DNA from: Kordia aestuariivivens
GTDB taxonomy: Bacteria; Bacteroidota; Bacteroidia; Flavobacteriales; Flavobacteriaceae
Length of the DNA stretch: 64,000 bases
NCBI RefSeq assembly: GCF_014397005.1
Contig: NZ_JACGWS010000002.1
Location: 310,001-374,000 of the forward strand
Reading direction: 5' to 3'
This document shows positions 1 to 7,684 of this stretch, piece after piece; the first letter of the stretch is position 1, and every line of letters begins with the position of its first letter. Under the pieces are notes generated by a model. It worked only from the letters and a program-made list of their open reading frames with translations, was not told the DNA's origin and made no database searches. The translations under genes and the position numbers were made by a program.

Positions 1-59
1 AAATCCCTTAATTTTTTTCAGAATGTAATCGTAAAGCTAAATTATTCTGGAAGTGAGAA

Positions 60-95
60 CCTCAATCGTACTAATTGAGGTTTCTTTTTTTTAGC
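60..95 (+). terminator. Intrinsic terminator of an upstream gene
   Basis: CCTCAAT (60-66) and ATTGAGG (74-80) form a 7-bp perfect stem, followed by a T-rich tract to about 95. It should end a transcript entering from before the window. Nothing else is recognisable in bases 1-252 apart from a -7 box belonging to the next gene. Confidence 0.7.
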
Positions 96-252
96 TGTAT
101 CGTCCTAAAACGTATTTACTATTTTAGTTTAGAATTGAGTCTGATTTTTATTGTTTTTAATTAGAGTTTGAATGGTAATTATGGTGTTCCCGTAAGTGAT
201 TAATATATTATTTTTGTAATTTATGTTTATTATCAATTTTAAACTATTTATC

Positions 253-441
253 ATGAAAAAAAAGAGTCTTAAATCTTTAAAACTTAACAGAAAGTCAATT
301 TCAAGTCTTCAAAATAATACTGGAGGTTTAAATTGGTCAGACACTAATCAACCAGATCAAACTCTATCAGTTGGATGTGATTTTCCAACAATAAATGATA
401 GTTGTTTTTCATGGTGCGATGACAAATGCAATGACTATTAA
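253..441 (+). CDS. Class I lanthipeptide-like RiPP precursor 1
   Basis: A 62-aa precursor peptide. The leader (residues 1-25) is Lys/Leu/Ser-rich, fits the Bacteroidota leader pattern LxLxKxxIxxL (LKLNRKSISSL), and ends in Gly-Gly (24-25), the usual cleavage point for C39-type peptidase transporters. The 37-residue core has four Cys plus several Ser and Thr, as needed for lanthionine rings. I start at ATG 253; a longer reading from 223 adds a hydrophobic stretch unlike these leaders. A -7 box TATTTTTG lies at 209-216. No LanB dehydratase, LanC cyclase or transporter is visible, so it is an orphan precursor whose modification enzymes must be elsewhere. A paralogue lies at 4980-5159. The family assignment rests on leader similarity; ring formation is inferred. 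Confidence 0.72.
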   Translation: MKKKSLKSLKLNRKSISSLQNNTGGLNWSDTNQPDQTLSVGCDFPTINDSCFSWCDDKCNDY

Positions 442-450
442 AAGTTTTAA

Positions 451-478
451 AGCGAGCTTCGGTTCGCTTTTCTTTTTA
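451..478 (+). terminator. TTCG-tetraloop terminator of RiPP gene 1
   Basis: AGCGAGC and GTTCGCT pair around a TTCG loop (451-468), followed by TTTCTTTTT. An almost identical hairpin ends the second precursor gene at 5216-5243, which supports duplication of gene and terminator together. Confidence 0.85.
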
Positions 479-526
479 ATATTAAGATATAAGTATTTTT
501 GTAGTATTTTTTGTTTTAGCGATATT

Positions 527-562
527 ATTTTTTAGGTGATTATATACTTGTTTTACCCAAAT
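527..562 (+). repeat. Target duplication plus left terminal inverted repeat of the IS
   Basis: The target duplication ATTTTTTA (527-534) is followed by the left inverted repeat, which begins GGTGATTATATACTT and ends TTTTACCCAAAT (535-562). Confidence 0.88.
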
Positions 563-597
563 ATAAGTTGTATATTACACTATAAAACAAACCAATT

Positions 598-1530
598 ATG
601 TGTAAGTCAACAACTAAAAAAGCCTTTACTAATTTAATAGAAGTAATGATGCACTTCTCAGATGAAAATACTTGTAAAGAGTATTTAACAGAAATGCGTT
701 GGTCAAATGGTATTATTTGTCCTCATTGTGATAATTCAGAAAAGATTTACACAATGAAAAAAGGCTATAAATGTGCTAAGTGTCGTAAGCCTTTTTCAAT
801 TACCAAAGGAACTATATTTGAGAATAGCGCAATACCATTACAAAAGTGGTTCTCGGCAATTTGGCTGATTACATCACATAAGAAAGGGATTTCATCTTTA
901 CAGTTGCACAGAGATTTAGGGATCACACAGAAAAGTGCTTGGTTTTTACTTCAAAGAATACGTTTTGCAATTAGAACGAGGTCTTTTAATACGCCACTTA
1001 CAAATATTGTAGAACTAGACGAAACTTATGTTGGTGGCAAGAATAAAAATCGTCATGCAAATAAGAAAGTTCCAAATGCACAAGGTAGAAGTACCAAAGA
1101 CAAAACGCCTGTATTTGGATTAGTCGAAAGAAACGGACGTTTGGTAGCTATGAGAGTACGTAATACAACAAAAGCAACTGTCATGCCTATTATATCAAGA
1201 AACGTAAGTAAAGACGCAAAGATAATGACTGACGAATGGAAAGCTTATAACGGTTTATCTAGCATTTACGATCACGAATTTATAAAGCATGGAAAAGGTG
1301 AATACGTTGTCGGACAATGCCATACAAACACAATAGAGGGTTTTTGGTCGTTGTTAAAGCGCGGTATTATTGGAATATACCACAATGTAAGTTCTAAGCA
1401 TTTAGACGCTTATGTAGATGAATTTGAATACAGATACAATACAAAAAATATTACGTGTGTTGAGCGTTTTGATAATATGTTATCACTATGCAATTCACGA
1501 ATAACTTATAAAAACTTGATAAGAGAATAA
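598..1530 (+). CDS. IS1595-family transposase
   Basis: A 310-aa transposase. The N-terminus has a zinc ribbon (CPHC near residue 41 and CAKC near 60), typical of the ISXO2/IS1595 group. The catalytic core shows the DDE/N-type blocks: LDETYVGG (about 140), MTDEWKAY (about 210) and HTNTIEGFWSLLKRG (about 242). It starts 36 bp inside the left inverted repeat and has no internal stop, so it should be active. It cuts and rejoins the ends at 535 and 2598. Confidence 0.93.
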   Translation: MCKSTTKKAFTNLIEVMMHFSDENTCKEYLTEMRWSNGIICPHCDNSEKIYTMKKGYKCAKCRKPFSITKGTIFENSAIPLQKWFSAIWLITSHKKGISSLQLHRDLGITQKSAWFLLQRIRFAIRTRSFNTPLTNIVELDETYVGGKNKNRHANKKVPNAQGRSTKDKTPVFGLVERNGRLVAMRVRNTTKATVMPIISRNVSKDAKIMTDEWKAYNGLSSIYDHEFIKHGKGEYVVGQCHTNTIEGFWSLLKRGIIGIYHNVSSKHLDAYVDEFEYRYNTKNITCVERFDNMLSLCNSRITYKNLIRE

Positions 1531-1547
1531 TTAAAACCGATTTAAAA

Positions 1548-1655
1548 ATGAGTGAAGACACAAAACTTTTAATAGCAGCAATAATAGGAGTAGGAATGTA
1601 TTTAATAGGATTTTTTCAATGTTATTGGGCGTTTAAATCAAAATTTTTAAAATAA
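1548..1655 (+). CDS. 35-aa single-pass membrane peptide, IS passenger
   Basis: It starts 17 bp after the transposase stop. It reads MSEDTK, then a Leu/Ile/Ala/Gly-rich hydrophobic segment (residues 7-29), then a basic tail, which predicts one transmembrane helix. It lies inside the IS and overlaps the 3' end of the convergent gene at 1633. The function is unknown. The close spacing suggests cotranscription with the transposase, but a chance ORF of this length is possible. Confidence 0.45.
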   Translation: MSEDTKLLIAAIIGVGMYLIGFFQCYWAFKSKFLK

Positions 1656-2112
1656 TTCCGAGAAAAAAAGATAACACAGCAGGAATTAATATTTGTAAAA
1701 CTCTCATTAAATTTTCAAACTTAGTTTGAGATTTTAGATTATTGATTTTAAGCTTATCATTTTCATACTTTTTTTCAAAACCCAAATGAATTTTAAGGAA
1801 ACCTTTGTGAGTAATTTGATAGATAGTTCCCTCATTATCACTTTTATGAATATTTATATATTTACTTTCTGAAAGATAGTCAAGTGCGGAATCTATTAAA
1901 TATATTTTAGTTTGAGATTCTGTATATTTATCGTAATTTTCAGTAAGAAACTTTGATTTTTCGTTTTCATAAGTTTTATCAAAAACTATTTTAGGCTTTA
2001 CTAATTTTATAATTGTTTCTTTTGAAACCGTATAGTTTAAATAAGGACTATTCACAGTATCTAAAACATAATCTAATGTTTTTAAGAATAAAATATGATG
2101 TGATTTAATCAT
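1633..2112 (-). CDS. Winged-helix-like protein with C-terminal membrane anchor, IS passenger
   Basis: A 159-aa product when started at the internal ATG 2112 (MIKSHHILFLK). A longer reading to 2172 would overlap the opposite-strand gene at 2166 and adds an unlikely hydrophobic lead. The middle (roughly residues 75-120) reads like a winged helix-turn-helix, with a helix ending LSESKYINI and then a GTIYQITHKG beta-wing. The last 20 residues are a hydrophobic helix, so it may be a membrane-tethered DNA-binding protein. I do not recognise a named family. It lies within the IS boundaries. Confidence 0.6.
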   Translation of the reverse strand: MIKSHHILFLKTLDYVLDTVNSPYLNYTVSKETIIKLVKPKIVFDKTYENEKSKFLTENYDKYTESQTKIYLIDSALDYLSESKYINIHKSDNEGTIYQITHKGFLKIHLGFEKKYENDKLKINNLKSQTKFENLMRVLQILIPAVLSFFLGIILKILI

Positions 2113-2165
2113 TGGAATTTTTAAACAAGATAGAAAAATAATTCCAAATAAAAACGTATGCAATA

Positions 2166-2300
2166 ATGACAAATAAAAAACCCAAATACGAAAAACCTTT
2201 ACAGGTAGATATGAGTTTTGACGAGATGATGCAAAGACTATCTAACGTTGATAAAAAAGAGGTTGATAAGAAGATAAAAAAGATTACCAATAAGAAGTAA
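2166..2300 (+). CDS. Small Lys-rich cytosolic protein (44 aa), IS passenger
   Basis: The product starts MTNKKPKYEKPLQ, contains MSFDEMMQRLSN, and ends in a highly basic stretch (KKEVDKKIKKITNKK). The codon pattern and the charged amphipathic sequence look like a real small protein, possibly nucleic-acid binding. It lies inside the IS between two minus-strand passengers. No function can be assigned. Confidence 0.55.
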   Translation: MTNKKPKYEKPLQVDMSFDEMMQRLSNVDKKEVDKKIKKITNKK

Positions 2301-2303
2301 CTA

Positions 2304-2492
2304 CTATATATCCATAAATTGAGAAGCGGCGTTTAAATACAGTTTAGAGTATGCAACCTCTTGTTTTATCATATCTTCAATATCCTTTTTAAATTCAGCT
2401 ATTTCAGCCTTTGGAATAGTGTCTTTATCATTATACTTTGCTAGTAAGTCATTAAACTTTCTAATCATTAGTAATTCGGGATTGATTCTCAT
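2304..2492 (-). CDS. Hypothetical 62-aa protein, IS passenger
   Basis: A short, mostly helical, charged protein (MRINPELLMIRKFNDLL at the start, ending SKLYLNAASQFMDI). It is the gene closest to the right inverted repeat of the IS and converges with the 44-aa ORF. It is not recognised. Composition and start context are acceptable for a real gene. Confidence 0.5.
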   Translation of the reverse strand: MRINPELLMIRKFNDLLAKYNDKDTIPKAEIAEFKKDIEDMIKQEVAYSKLYLNAASQFMDI

Positions 2493-2570
2493 TTGATAGC
2501 TTTTAGATATGTAATGTACAAATATAACAATTTAAAGAAATCTTTTACATTTCAAATTTAAAATAACGGC

Positions 2571-2606
2571 ATTTGGGTAAAAGTAGTATATAATCGCCAT
2601 TTTTTA
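2571..2606 (-). repeat. Right terminal inverted repeat of the IS plus target duplication
   Basis: Bases 2571-2598 are the inverted copy of 535-562, with mismatches at the third base and in the middle. They are followed by ATTTTTTA (2599-2606), identical to 527-534. Confidence 0.88.
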
Positions 2607-2654
2607 TTTGATATATATTCTGAAAAATTCAATATTATCACTCATTTTTTTCTT

Positions 2655-3386
2655 TTAAAATAATGTATTCATCTCTGGATAATGAAATTCTTCAATAATA
2701 GTTGGTCTATTAGAATCAACTTTATTAGAAAATAAATCACGCGACACAGGGAAATCTTCAAATTCTTGTTGCGTAAAAGAGAACATCATTTGTTCTGTAA
2801 TGTCACCTTCTTTTAAATCTGGGTTTATCCAGTCCATTTCTTCTTTAGTATCTAATACAATAGGCATTCTGTATTGTCCTTGTTTATTCTTACTATTATG
2901 TACACGTTCAAAATATGGGTTTGCCTTAGTTGTAAGTATGGAAGCTGTGTATATGTTATCTTCCATGTGGTTAAAGATACCAGCAAATGCAAATGCTTCT
3001 TTGTTTTTGTACCGAATGTAGTATGGGTACTTTTTACCTTGAAATTCGTGCGGTTCAAAAAAGCCATCCACCAATATGAGACATCTATTGTTTAGGGTTG
3101 GTTCTCTAAATAATTTACTTTCTAATACTGCTTCACTTCGAGCGTTTAATGTGTTCCAATTTCTTAATTGGTTGCTTCGCTCAGAGATATCTACATTCTT
3201 TGGCATCAAACCCCAATAGGCAGGTTTTATTAAATACGGATCGTCTTGCGTAATTATTTGCAATGATTTAGTTTCCCAACCATTGAAATGGTAATACGGC
3301 TCGTACAGTTCAGGATATTCAAAAGTAGCATCAAAACGACTTTCGAGTTGTACTGCTTTTTTAGTTTGAGAAGTATGGAAGCACAT
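2655..3386 (-). CDS. SOS response-associated peptidase (SRAP/YedK family)
   Basis: A 243-aa SRAP domain protein, related to YedK/HMCES, which forms a protective thiazolidine crosslink with abasic sites in single-stranded DNA. Visible hallmarks are the catalytic Cys2 directly after the initiator Met, WGLMPK, NARSE, DGFFEPHE and RMPIVL. It lies 18 bp downstream of the Y-family polymerase gene on the same strand, so the two are probably one damage-response operon. The usual His just before RMP is not obvious, and the stretch before it looks slightly divergent. Confidence 0.9.
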   Translation of the reverse strand: MCFHTSQTKKAVQLESRFDATFEYPELYEPYYHFNGWETKSLQIITQDDPYLIKPAYWGLMPKNVDISERSNQLRNWNTLNARSEAVLESKLFREPTLNNRCLILVDGFFEPHEFQGKKYPYYIRYKNKEAFAFAGIFNHMEDNIYTASILTTKANPYFERVHNSKNKQGQYRMPIVLDTKEEMDWINPDLKEGDITEQMMFSFTQQEFEDFPVSRDLFSNKVDSNRPTIIEEFHYPEMNTLF

Positions 3387-3404
3387 AACAAATATTTTAG
3401 AGGA

Positions 3405-4667
3405 TTATTTGCAATTTACTACAATAATTTCATTTATATCAGTTGTATAATTTGGTGACAAACGTTCCTGTCGCATTTTCCAAGCGCGTTTCGGGTCTTG
3501 CCCACCAAGCTTTAAGGTATGACTTCCGTATTTTCCGTTAAGCTTGTCAATAGTTACCATTAATGGTTTATGTTTCGCATTAGATTCTAAAAACATATTC
3601 AGCTGCATATTTGTATCTGGAACAATTCCCATGACAATGACACCCGCTTTTTTATAGTGGTATCCTTCTTTGTATATGCTTTTTAAGGCATGTTTGGCAT
3701 ATTTTGAAATTACTATGCTAGAATTACTCGGATATGGCAATTTGATAACAATGTTTTTACGATGTTGTTTTAAATCTGTTCTGTGTCCGTTGGTATGAAT
3801 AAATACCATAATGAGATTACAACATGATTGTTGTTTGCGTAACTTCTCCGAACATGTAACGGCAAATGTTGACACTCTTTCTCCGATATCTTGAATGTTT
3901 GAGATCATACCTGAAAAACTCCGCGTTGTGGCAATTGCTTTTTTGTTTTGAACTTCTTCAAGTGACAACGTCGGTATTCCTTCTAGGTCTTTTTTTAGTC
4001 GTAAGCCAACAACGGTAAATTCTTTACGAATCCATTGATCTGAAGCTTCCGTAAATTGCAGCGCGTTGTTTATACCGTAGCGTTTTAGTTTACTAGCATA
4101 TCGTGCGCCTATTCCCCAAATGTCTTCAACGGATAGCCATTTTAAAGCTTTTTTTATTTTTTCTTCAGAATCCATTACATACACACCATTTGTTTTACTC
4201 GGAAACTTCTTTGCTATTTTATTGGCAACCTTTGCCAATGCTTTTGTTGGAGCAAACCCAACACTTATTGGAATTCCTTGACCATGAGCAACTGCGTTTC
4301 TCATATCATTTCCAATGGTTTCAAAATTGAAACGATCATAGCCTTTGAAATACAAAAAAGCTTCATCAATGCTATATATTTCAATATCGGGCGTAAATGT
4401 CGCCAATGTATTCATGATGCGTTCACTGAGGTCACCATACAAGGTATAATTAGAACTAAATACATTGATATTATTTTCTTCAAATGTTTTTTTGAAAAGA
4501 TGTGCAACGGCTCCCATTGGGATGTTTAGCTTTTTGGCTTCATTGGATCGGGCAATTACACAACCATCATTATTGGAAAGTACTACGACTGGCTTTCCTT
4601 CCAAAGATGGATTAAATACGCGTTCACAAGACGCGTACATGTTGTTTACATCTACTAAGCAATACAT
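3405..4667 (-). CDS. umuC: Y-family DNA polymerase V catalytic subunit-like (UmuC)
   Basis: A 420-aa translesion polymerase of the UmuC type. The palm motif begins [16 protein letters not shown] (Asp6 metal ligand, Tyr11 steric gate), and YSIDEAF supplies Asp101/Glu102. A helix-hairpin-helix region (EDIWGIG, about 175) and the C-terminal little-finger domain follow. Length fits UmuC (about 420 aa). No umuD lies upstream; instead the SRAP gene follows. UmuC-type enzymes normally need processed UmuD', so the partner must be elsewhere or not required. Upstream lies about 90 bp without an obvious LexA box. Confidence 0.9.
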   Translation of the reverse strand: MYCLVDVNNMYASCERVFNPSLEGKPVVVLSNNDGCVIARSNEAKKLNIPMGAVAHLFKKTFEENNINVFSSNYTLYGDLSERIMNTLATFTPDIEIYSIDEAFLYFKGYDRFNFETIGNDMRNAVAHGQGIPISVGFAPTKALAKVANKIAKKFPSKTNGVYVMDSEEKIKKALKWLSVEDIWGIGARYASKLKRYGINNALQFTEASDQWIRKEFTVVGLRLKKDLEGIPTLSLEEVQNKKAIATTRSFSGMISNIQDIGERVSTFAVTCSEKLRKQQSCCNLIMVFIHTNGHRTDLKQHRKNIVIKLPYPSNSSIVISKYAKHALKSIYKEGYHYKKAGVIVMGIVPDTNMQLNMFLESNAKHKPLMVTIDKLNGKYGSHTLKLGGQDPKRAWKMRQERLSPNYTTDINEIIVVNCK

Positions 4668-4755
4668 ATTTCGGGGTTTTAGGGGATTGTAAAATTGGTG
4701 AAGAACTTATTAGCACTAGCACAAAAAAACCAGTGAGTTCCGTAGTTGCAGTGAG

Positions 4756-4956
4756 TTGTTGTTTTATATTACATTATTGATATTAATTTTTGTAATACCT
4801 GTTGTGATTGTTACTACTTATATAATGATATTGATGAAATTGAAAAAAATCAATGTGTATGGTGTTTTTCTTTTTTATATCTGTATAACTACTGTTTTAA
4901 ATGTTAAAGTGAATATTATCTTAGGATTATTTATAGTTTTTTACTTACTTAAGTGA
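4756..4956 (+). CDS. Possible small two-helix membrane protein
   Basis: An open frame with a TTG start (first ATG at 4826) encoding 66 residues, almost entirely hydrophobic, with two likely transmembrane helices flanking a basic loop (MKLKKINVYG). It ends 24 bp before the second RiPP precursor on the same strand, so it could be an immunity-type or leader gene. AT-rich DNA easily gives hydrophobic frames by chance, and the start is weak. Confidence 0.3.
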   Translation: MLFYITLLILIFVIPVVIVTTYIMILMKLKKINVYGVFLFYICITTVLNVKVNIILGLFIVFYLLK

Positions 4957-4979
4957 TAATAAATTTAAATCATTTAGTA

Positions 4980-5159
4980 ATGAAAAAAAGAAATCTTAAA
5001 GTTTTAAACCTTAACAAGAGTTCCATCTATAGGCTAAATTCCAAATCGATTAAAGGAGGAAGAATTGACACTTTTGATTTAATTTGCGTTGCAGATAATA
5101 GTGACTATCCTAGATGTGTTTATACACATCGCTATGGTCAAATGGGACCATGTCAATGA
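4980..5159 (+). CDS. Class I lanthipeptide-like RiPP precursor 2
   Basis: A 59-aa precursor. Leader residues 1-27 show the pattern LNLNKSSIYRL and end in Gly-Gly. The 32-residue core has three Cys with Thr and Ser, and several Tyr and Arg. Its core is unrelated to that of precursor 1, while leader and terminator are alike, as expected of a diversifying precursor family. I start at ATG 4980 (MKKRNL), not at 4953. No modification or export genes are nearby. The leader similarity is seen; lanthionine formation is inferred. Confidence 0.7.
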   Translation: MKKRNLKVLNLNKSSIYRLNSKSIKGGRIDTFDLICVADNSDYPRCVYTHRYGQMGPCQ

Positions 5160-5215
5160 ATAATTGAATATATCTCATAAACTGTTTAATAGAAATCGAA
5201 TAGTATATAATTTCG

Positions 5216-5243
5216 AGCGAACTTCGGTTCGCTTTTCTTTTTC
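5216..5243 (+). terminator. TTCG-tetraloop terminator of RiPP gene 2
   Basis: AGCGAAC-TTCG-GTTCGCT (5216-5233) is followed by TTTCTTTTT. It is nearly the same as the hairpin at 451-478. Confidence 0.85.
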
Positions 5244-5322
5244 ATATTAAAAAACGAATATTGAGATGTAAGTATTTTGAAAGAGTTTCTTGAATTTTGA
5301 ATAGTATGTTGTGAACTTCCTT

Positions 5323-6159
5323 TTACAAATACAACACACTAGCCACATTCACTTCTTCAGCAGGAACTAACTCCGCATACTTTTTAGGGTTAATCTTCTT
5401 AAATTCTTCTTCCCAAACAATATGGAAACCGTGTCCATAACGCCCTCTACTTTCCATCACATAGTCTTTCACTTCGATGATTGCATCTACCAAGTGCATC
5501 CACTTTTGATCGCCTTTAAAATTGCCTTGTTTGGTGACTTCAAAAATAAGGATGAATGAAATGTTGGGATATTTTTTAATAAAACGATCTTCAAACTCAT
5601 GCGGTTTAATTTTGGTTCGATCAATGTAGCCGTTAATGAGATCAATAAAAATAAACTGAAACTTTCCCGATGCGCACACTGCGTCTAAATCTTCTAAGGT
5701 TTGAAAGTCCGAAGCTTTGGCGTTTGGGTTTTTATCAAGTCCTGCCAATGACCATAATTTTTGTGTATTTGCATTGTACCCTTGATCTGCAAAATTATAC
5801 AGTACATTTCCAAACTTGGTTAAATAGGCTGCGAGTTGACATGCGCCTGCGGTTTTTCCGTTTTTTGGTTTTCCCGAAATACCTATTTTCATATTCCGTG
5901 CAGGATCTTGTAAAAACTTTTCCCAACCCATATCAAAGGTAAGCGTATCAAATTGTAAACTCATAAGTTCATCGGAGGAAAGCGTCCGTTTGTTTTTCAA
6001 ACTTTTAGCCGTTTTTTGCTGCTTATTTTCGGGTGTTATATGTTGGTTTTGTTCCTGGTTAATTGTGTTTTGAATTTCTTGAGTATGATGTGATATAGGA
6101 AGTGATGGAACGATATCAACAAAAGGGTTTTTATTTTTATTTTCAGATTCATCAATCAC
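5323..6159 (-). CDS. RecA/RadA-fold P-loop ATPase
   Basis: A 278-aa ATPase with a disordered Gln/Asn-rich N-terminus (1-60). Walker A is GKPKNGKT (96-103). Walker B is FIFID, with Asp173. Near the C-terminus, EVTKQGNFKG followed by HLVDAIIEV and GRYG closely parallels the RadA/KaiC pattern VTK-G-IAGP...HLVD...RFG. RadA-type proteins act in recombination; related phage proteins act as helicase, loader or recombinase. It starts at GTG 6159, 14 bp after the DUF2958-like gene, as the last gene of the DNA-processing operon. A role in DNA packaging is conceivable but unsupported, as the FtsK/HerA pattern is absent. Confidence 0.72.
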   Translation of the reverse strand: MIDESENKNKNPFVDIVPSLPISHHTQEIQNTINQEQNQHITPENKQQKTAKSLKNKRTLSSDELMSLQFDTLTFDMGWEKFLQDPARNMKIGISGKPKNGKTAGACQLAAYLTKFGNVLYNFADQGYNANTQKLWSLAGLDKNPNAKASDFQTLEDLDAVCASGKFQFIFIDLINGYIDRTKIKPHEFEDRFIKKYPNISFILIFEVTKQGNFKGDQKWMHLVDAIIEVKDYVMESRGRYGHGFHIVWEEEFKKINPKKYAELVPAEEVNVASVLYL

Positions 6160-6173
6160 TAAAATAGGGCTAC

Positions 6174-7664
6174 CTAAACCGCTTTTTTTTTTGAAGCAAT
6201 CACGCTGCCACCTTCTAAAAATCGATATCCTTTATTGAGTTTCCCATCTTTTCGGAGTCCTATACATTTAATTCTGTTGGTACACAAGCTTCGTACAGGA
6301 ATGGAAAGCCCAACAAGTTTAGGCGCGATTTTTTTAGAAGGTGTAGCAAGGTAACTTTCCAGTGCCATTTTAGCATTCACTACATCTTTGTAAAGTCGAT
6401 TACTCTTGGTTACTTTCTCTTTTTCAATGGCACTATTAATGCGTTTTAATAAATTTGTAGCTTTAGTTCGTTCCGGCTTAAATCCTTGCATCCCAATAAA
6501 GGATTTTAAAAGTGTGATAGCATAATTTACTTTTCGCTCTTTTGAGTAGGCTTCCATTTCTAAGTACAGCTTTTGATCTGTAAATTCAATATCGGCATCG
6601 CCTTTTACGGGATTCACAATATCAAAAAGCGCAATTACTTTTTTATGAATACGGGTAAACAAATCAGCATCGCTGCTCGTTTTTCGTATCGAGCGATCTA
6701 AGGCAGCTTTTTGGAACGCCATGTAGACAAGTTGTATTTTACGGAATGTAGCCGTTTTATTGAGTCTAATGAGGTTATAAAAGCGTCTTATGAGCCTATA
6801 CTCAGTTGAAAAATGATCTACCATTTTAATATCTACGGTTTTTTGGATGGTCTTTTTTTGTGGCTTGGGTTTAGCTTCTGTTTTTGAAGCTGTGGACGTT
6901 TGTTTCCGCTGAGTTGGATTTGGATAGTCGCTTGGATATTGTTTGTATAGGATGTTTTCTAATATGTCTTTTTTAAAATAAAAATCAAGTTCAGTTACAC
7001 CGTATTGAACTGTAAACTTATGATCTCTTTCTTGGGTGATTTCGTCAATAGAAATATAGCCTGCTTCCGCCATTTGTGTATCTCCATTAAGAATTACATA
7101 CCCAAATAATGAATTACGATCTTCTGCAATATCGGTAATATACCAATCTGTTTCACCATGAAAATAGTGCGCATATACGGTACTTTTCTTTATAGAATCT
7201 CCTTGTGGCTTTTTTGGAATGCTTGCTAGTTCTTTTTCAACACGCCCAATCACATCATCAAGTTCAACACTATTCATTTCGATAAGCGCCTGTCTTTGAT
7301 TGTAAGGTGCTAAGCGTTTAAAATACTTAGTTTGCTGTATTTGCGCGTGCGTGCTTAATCGCTTTGATTTTTGCTGAATTGGCTTTGGTGTTTCTTGTTT
7401 TCCTAGCTGTTTCTTAGGTGCAGAAGTACTCCTTTTTCTAGTTGTTCTCTTTTTGGTTGTGCTTGTTGTTTTGAATTGCTCATTGACAGCTTTTAAAAAG
7501 GCATCAATAGGTTTTCTAAGCTGCTGGTCACTCATCATTTCGGGATATTCATTTAAAAGTGTCAACACGCCTTCAGCACTTTCAATTCCGTCAACTACTT
7601 TTTGGTCCACGAACTCCCAATTGATTTCTTTCTTTTTTTCAAAATAATTTTCTATTGTAATCAT
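6174..7664 (-). CDS. Polyvalent protein with DUF2958-like domain
   Basis: A 496-aa multi-part protein. Residues 70-130 are a Lys/Thr/Gln-rich low-complexity linker. Residues about 165-235 (HGETDWYITDIAED, FGYVILNGD, AGYISIDEI) match the DUF2958 pattern common in phage and plasmid proteins. A helical region (290-440) and a basic C-terminus (about 450-496) follow. Proteins with such domains often sit beside SNF2-type helicases and methylases in mobile elements and are thought to enter or act early in a new host. It lies 20 bp after the helicase gene. The exact activity is unknown. Confidence 0.6.
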   Translation of the reverse strand: MITIENYFEKKKEINWEFVDQKVVDGIESAEGVLTLLNEYPEMMSDQQLRKPIDAFLKAVNEQFKTTSTTKKRTTRKRSTSAPKKQLGKQETPKPIQQKSKRLSTHAQIQQTKYFKRLAPYNQRQALIEMNSVELDDVIGRVEKELASIPKKPQGDSIKKSTVYAHYFHGETDWYITDIAEDRNSLFGYVILNGDTQMAEAGYISIDEITQERDHKFTVQYGVTELDFYFKKDILENILYKQYPSDYPNPTQRKQTSTASKTEAKPKPQKKTIQKTVDIKMVDHFSTEYRLIRRFYNLIRLNKTATFRKIQLVYMAFQKAALDRSIRKTSSDADLFTRIHKKVIALFDIVNPVKGDADIEFTDQKLYLEMEAYSKERKVNYAITLLKSFIGMQGFKPERTKATNLLKRINSAIEKEKVTKSNRLYKDVVNAKMALESYLATPSKKIAPKLVGLSIPVRSLCTNRIKCIGLRKDGKLNKGYRFLEGGSVIASKKKAV

Positions 7665-7684
7665 GTTATGTCTTTTTAATCAGA

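Larger units (their letters stand above)
535..2598 (+). mobile_element. IS1595-family insertion sequence with passenger ORFs
   Basis: The element is 2064 bp. It is bounded by imperfect 28-bp terminal inverted repeats (535-562 and 2571-2598, about 25 of 28 matching) and by a perfect 8-bp direct repeat ATTTTTTA (527-534 and 2599-2606). Eight-bp target duplications are known for IS1595. The transposase lies at the left; four small ORFs (1548-2492) fill the right half and look like passengers. Intact ends, an intact transposase and identical target repeats suggest a fairly recent insertion, between the first RiPP precursor and the SRAP gene. Confidence 0.9.

Noticed and set aside
2105-2290. Hydrophobic 61-aa minus-strand frame
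   Set aside because: It is the antisense of the better 44-aa plus-strand gene (2166-2300) and of Lys-rich codons, which gives spurious Phe/Leu runs.
3405-4667. UmuC as part of a full umuDC operon
   Set aside because: No UmuD-like peptidase frame was found upstream or downstream; SRAP is the only neighbour on the strand.
4668-5322. Left attachment site as a copy of the tRNA-Met 3' end
   Set aside because: Read by eye for GCGAGAGCGGG-like sequence here and down to base 1; nothing convincing was seen.
5323-6159. RadA-like ATPase as the genome-packaging ATPase
   Set aside because: Motifs match the RadA/RecA pattern (VTK...HLVD...RYG) rather than FtsK/HerA packaging ATPases.
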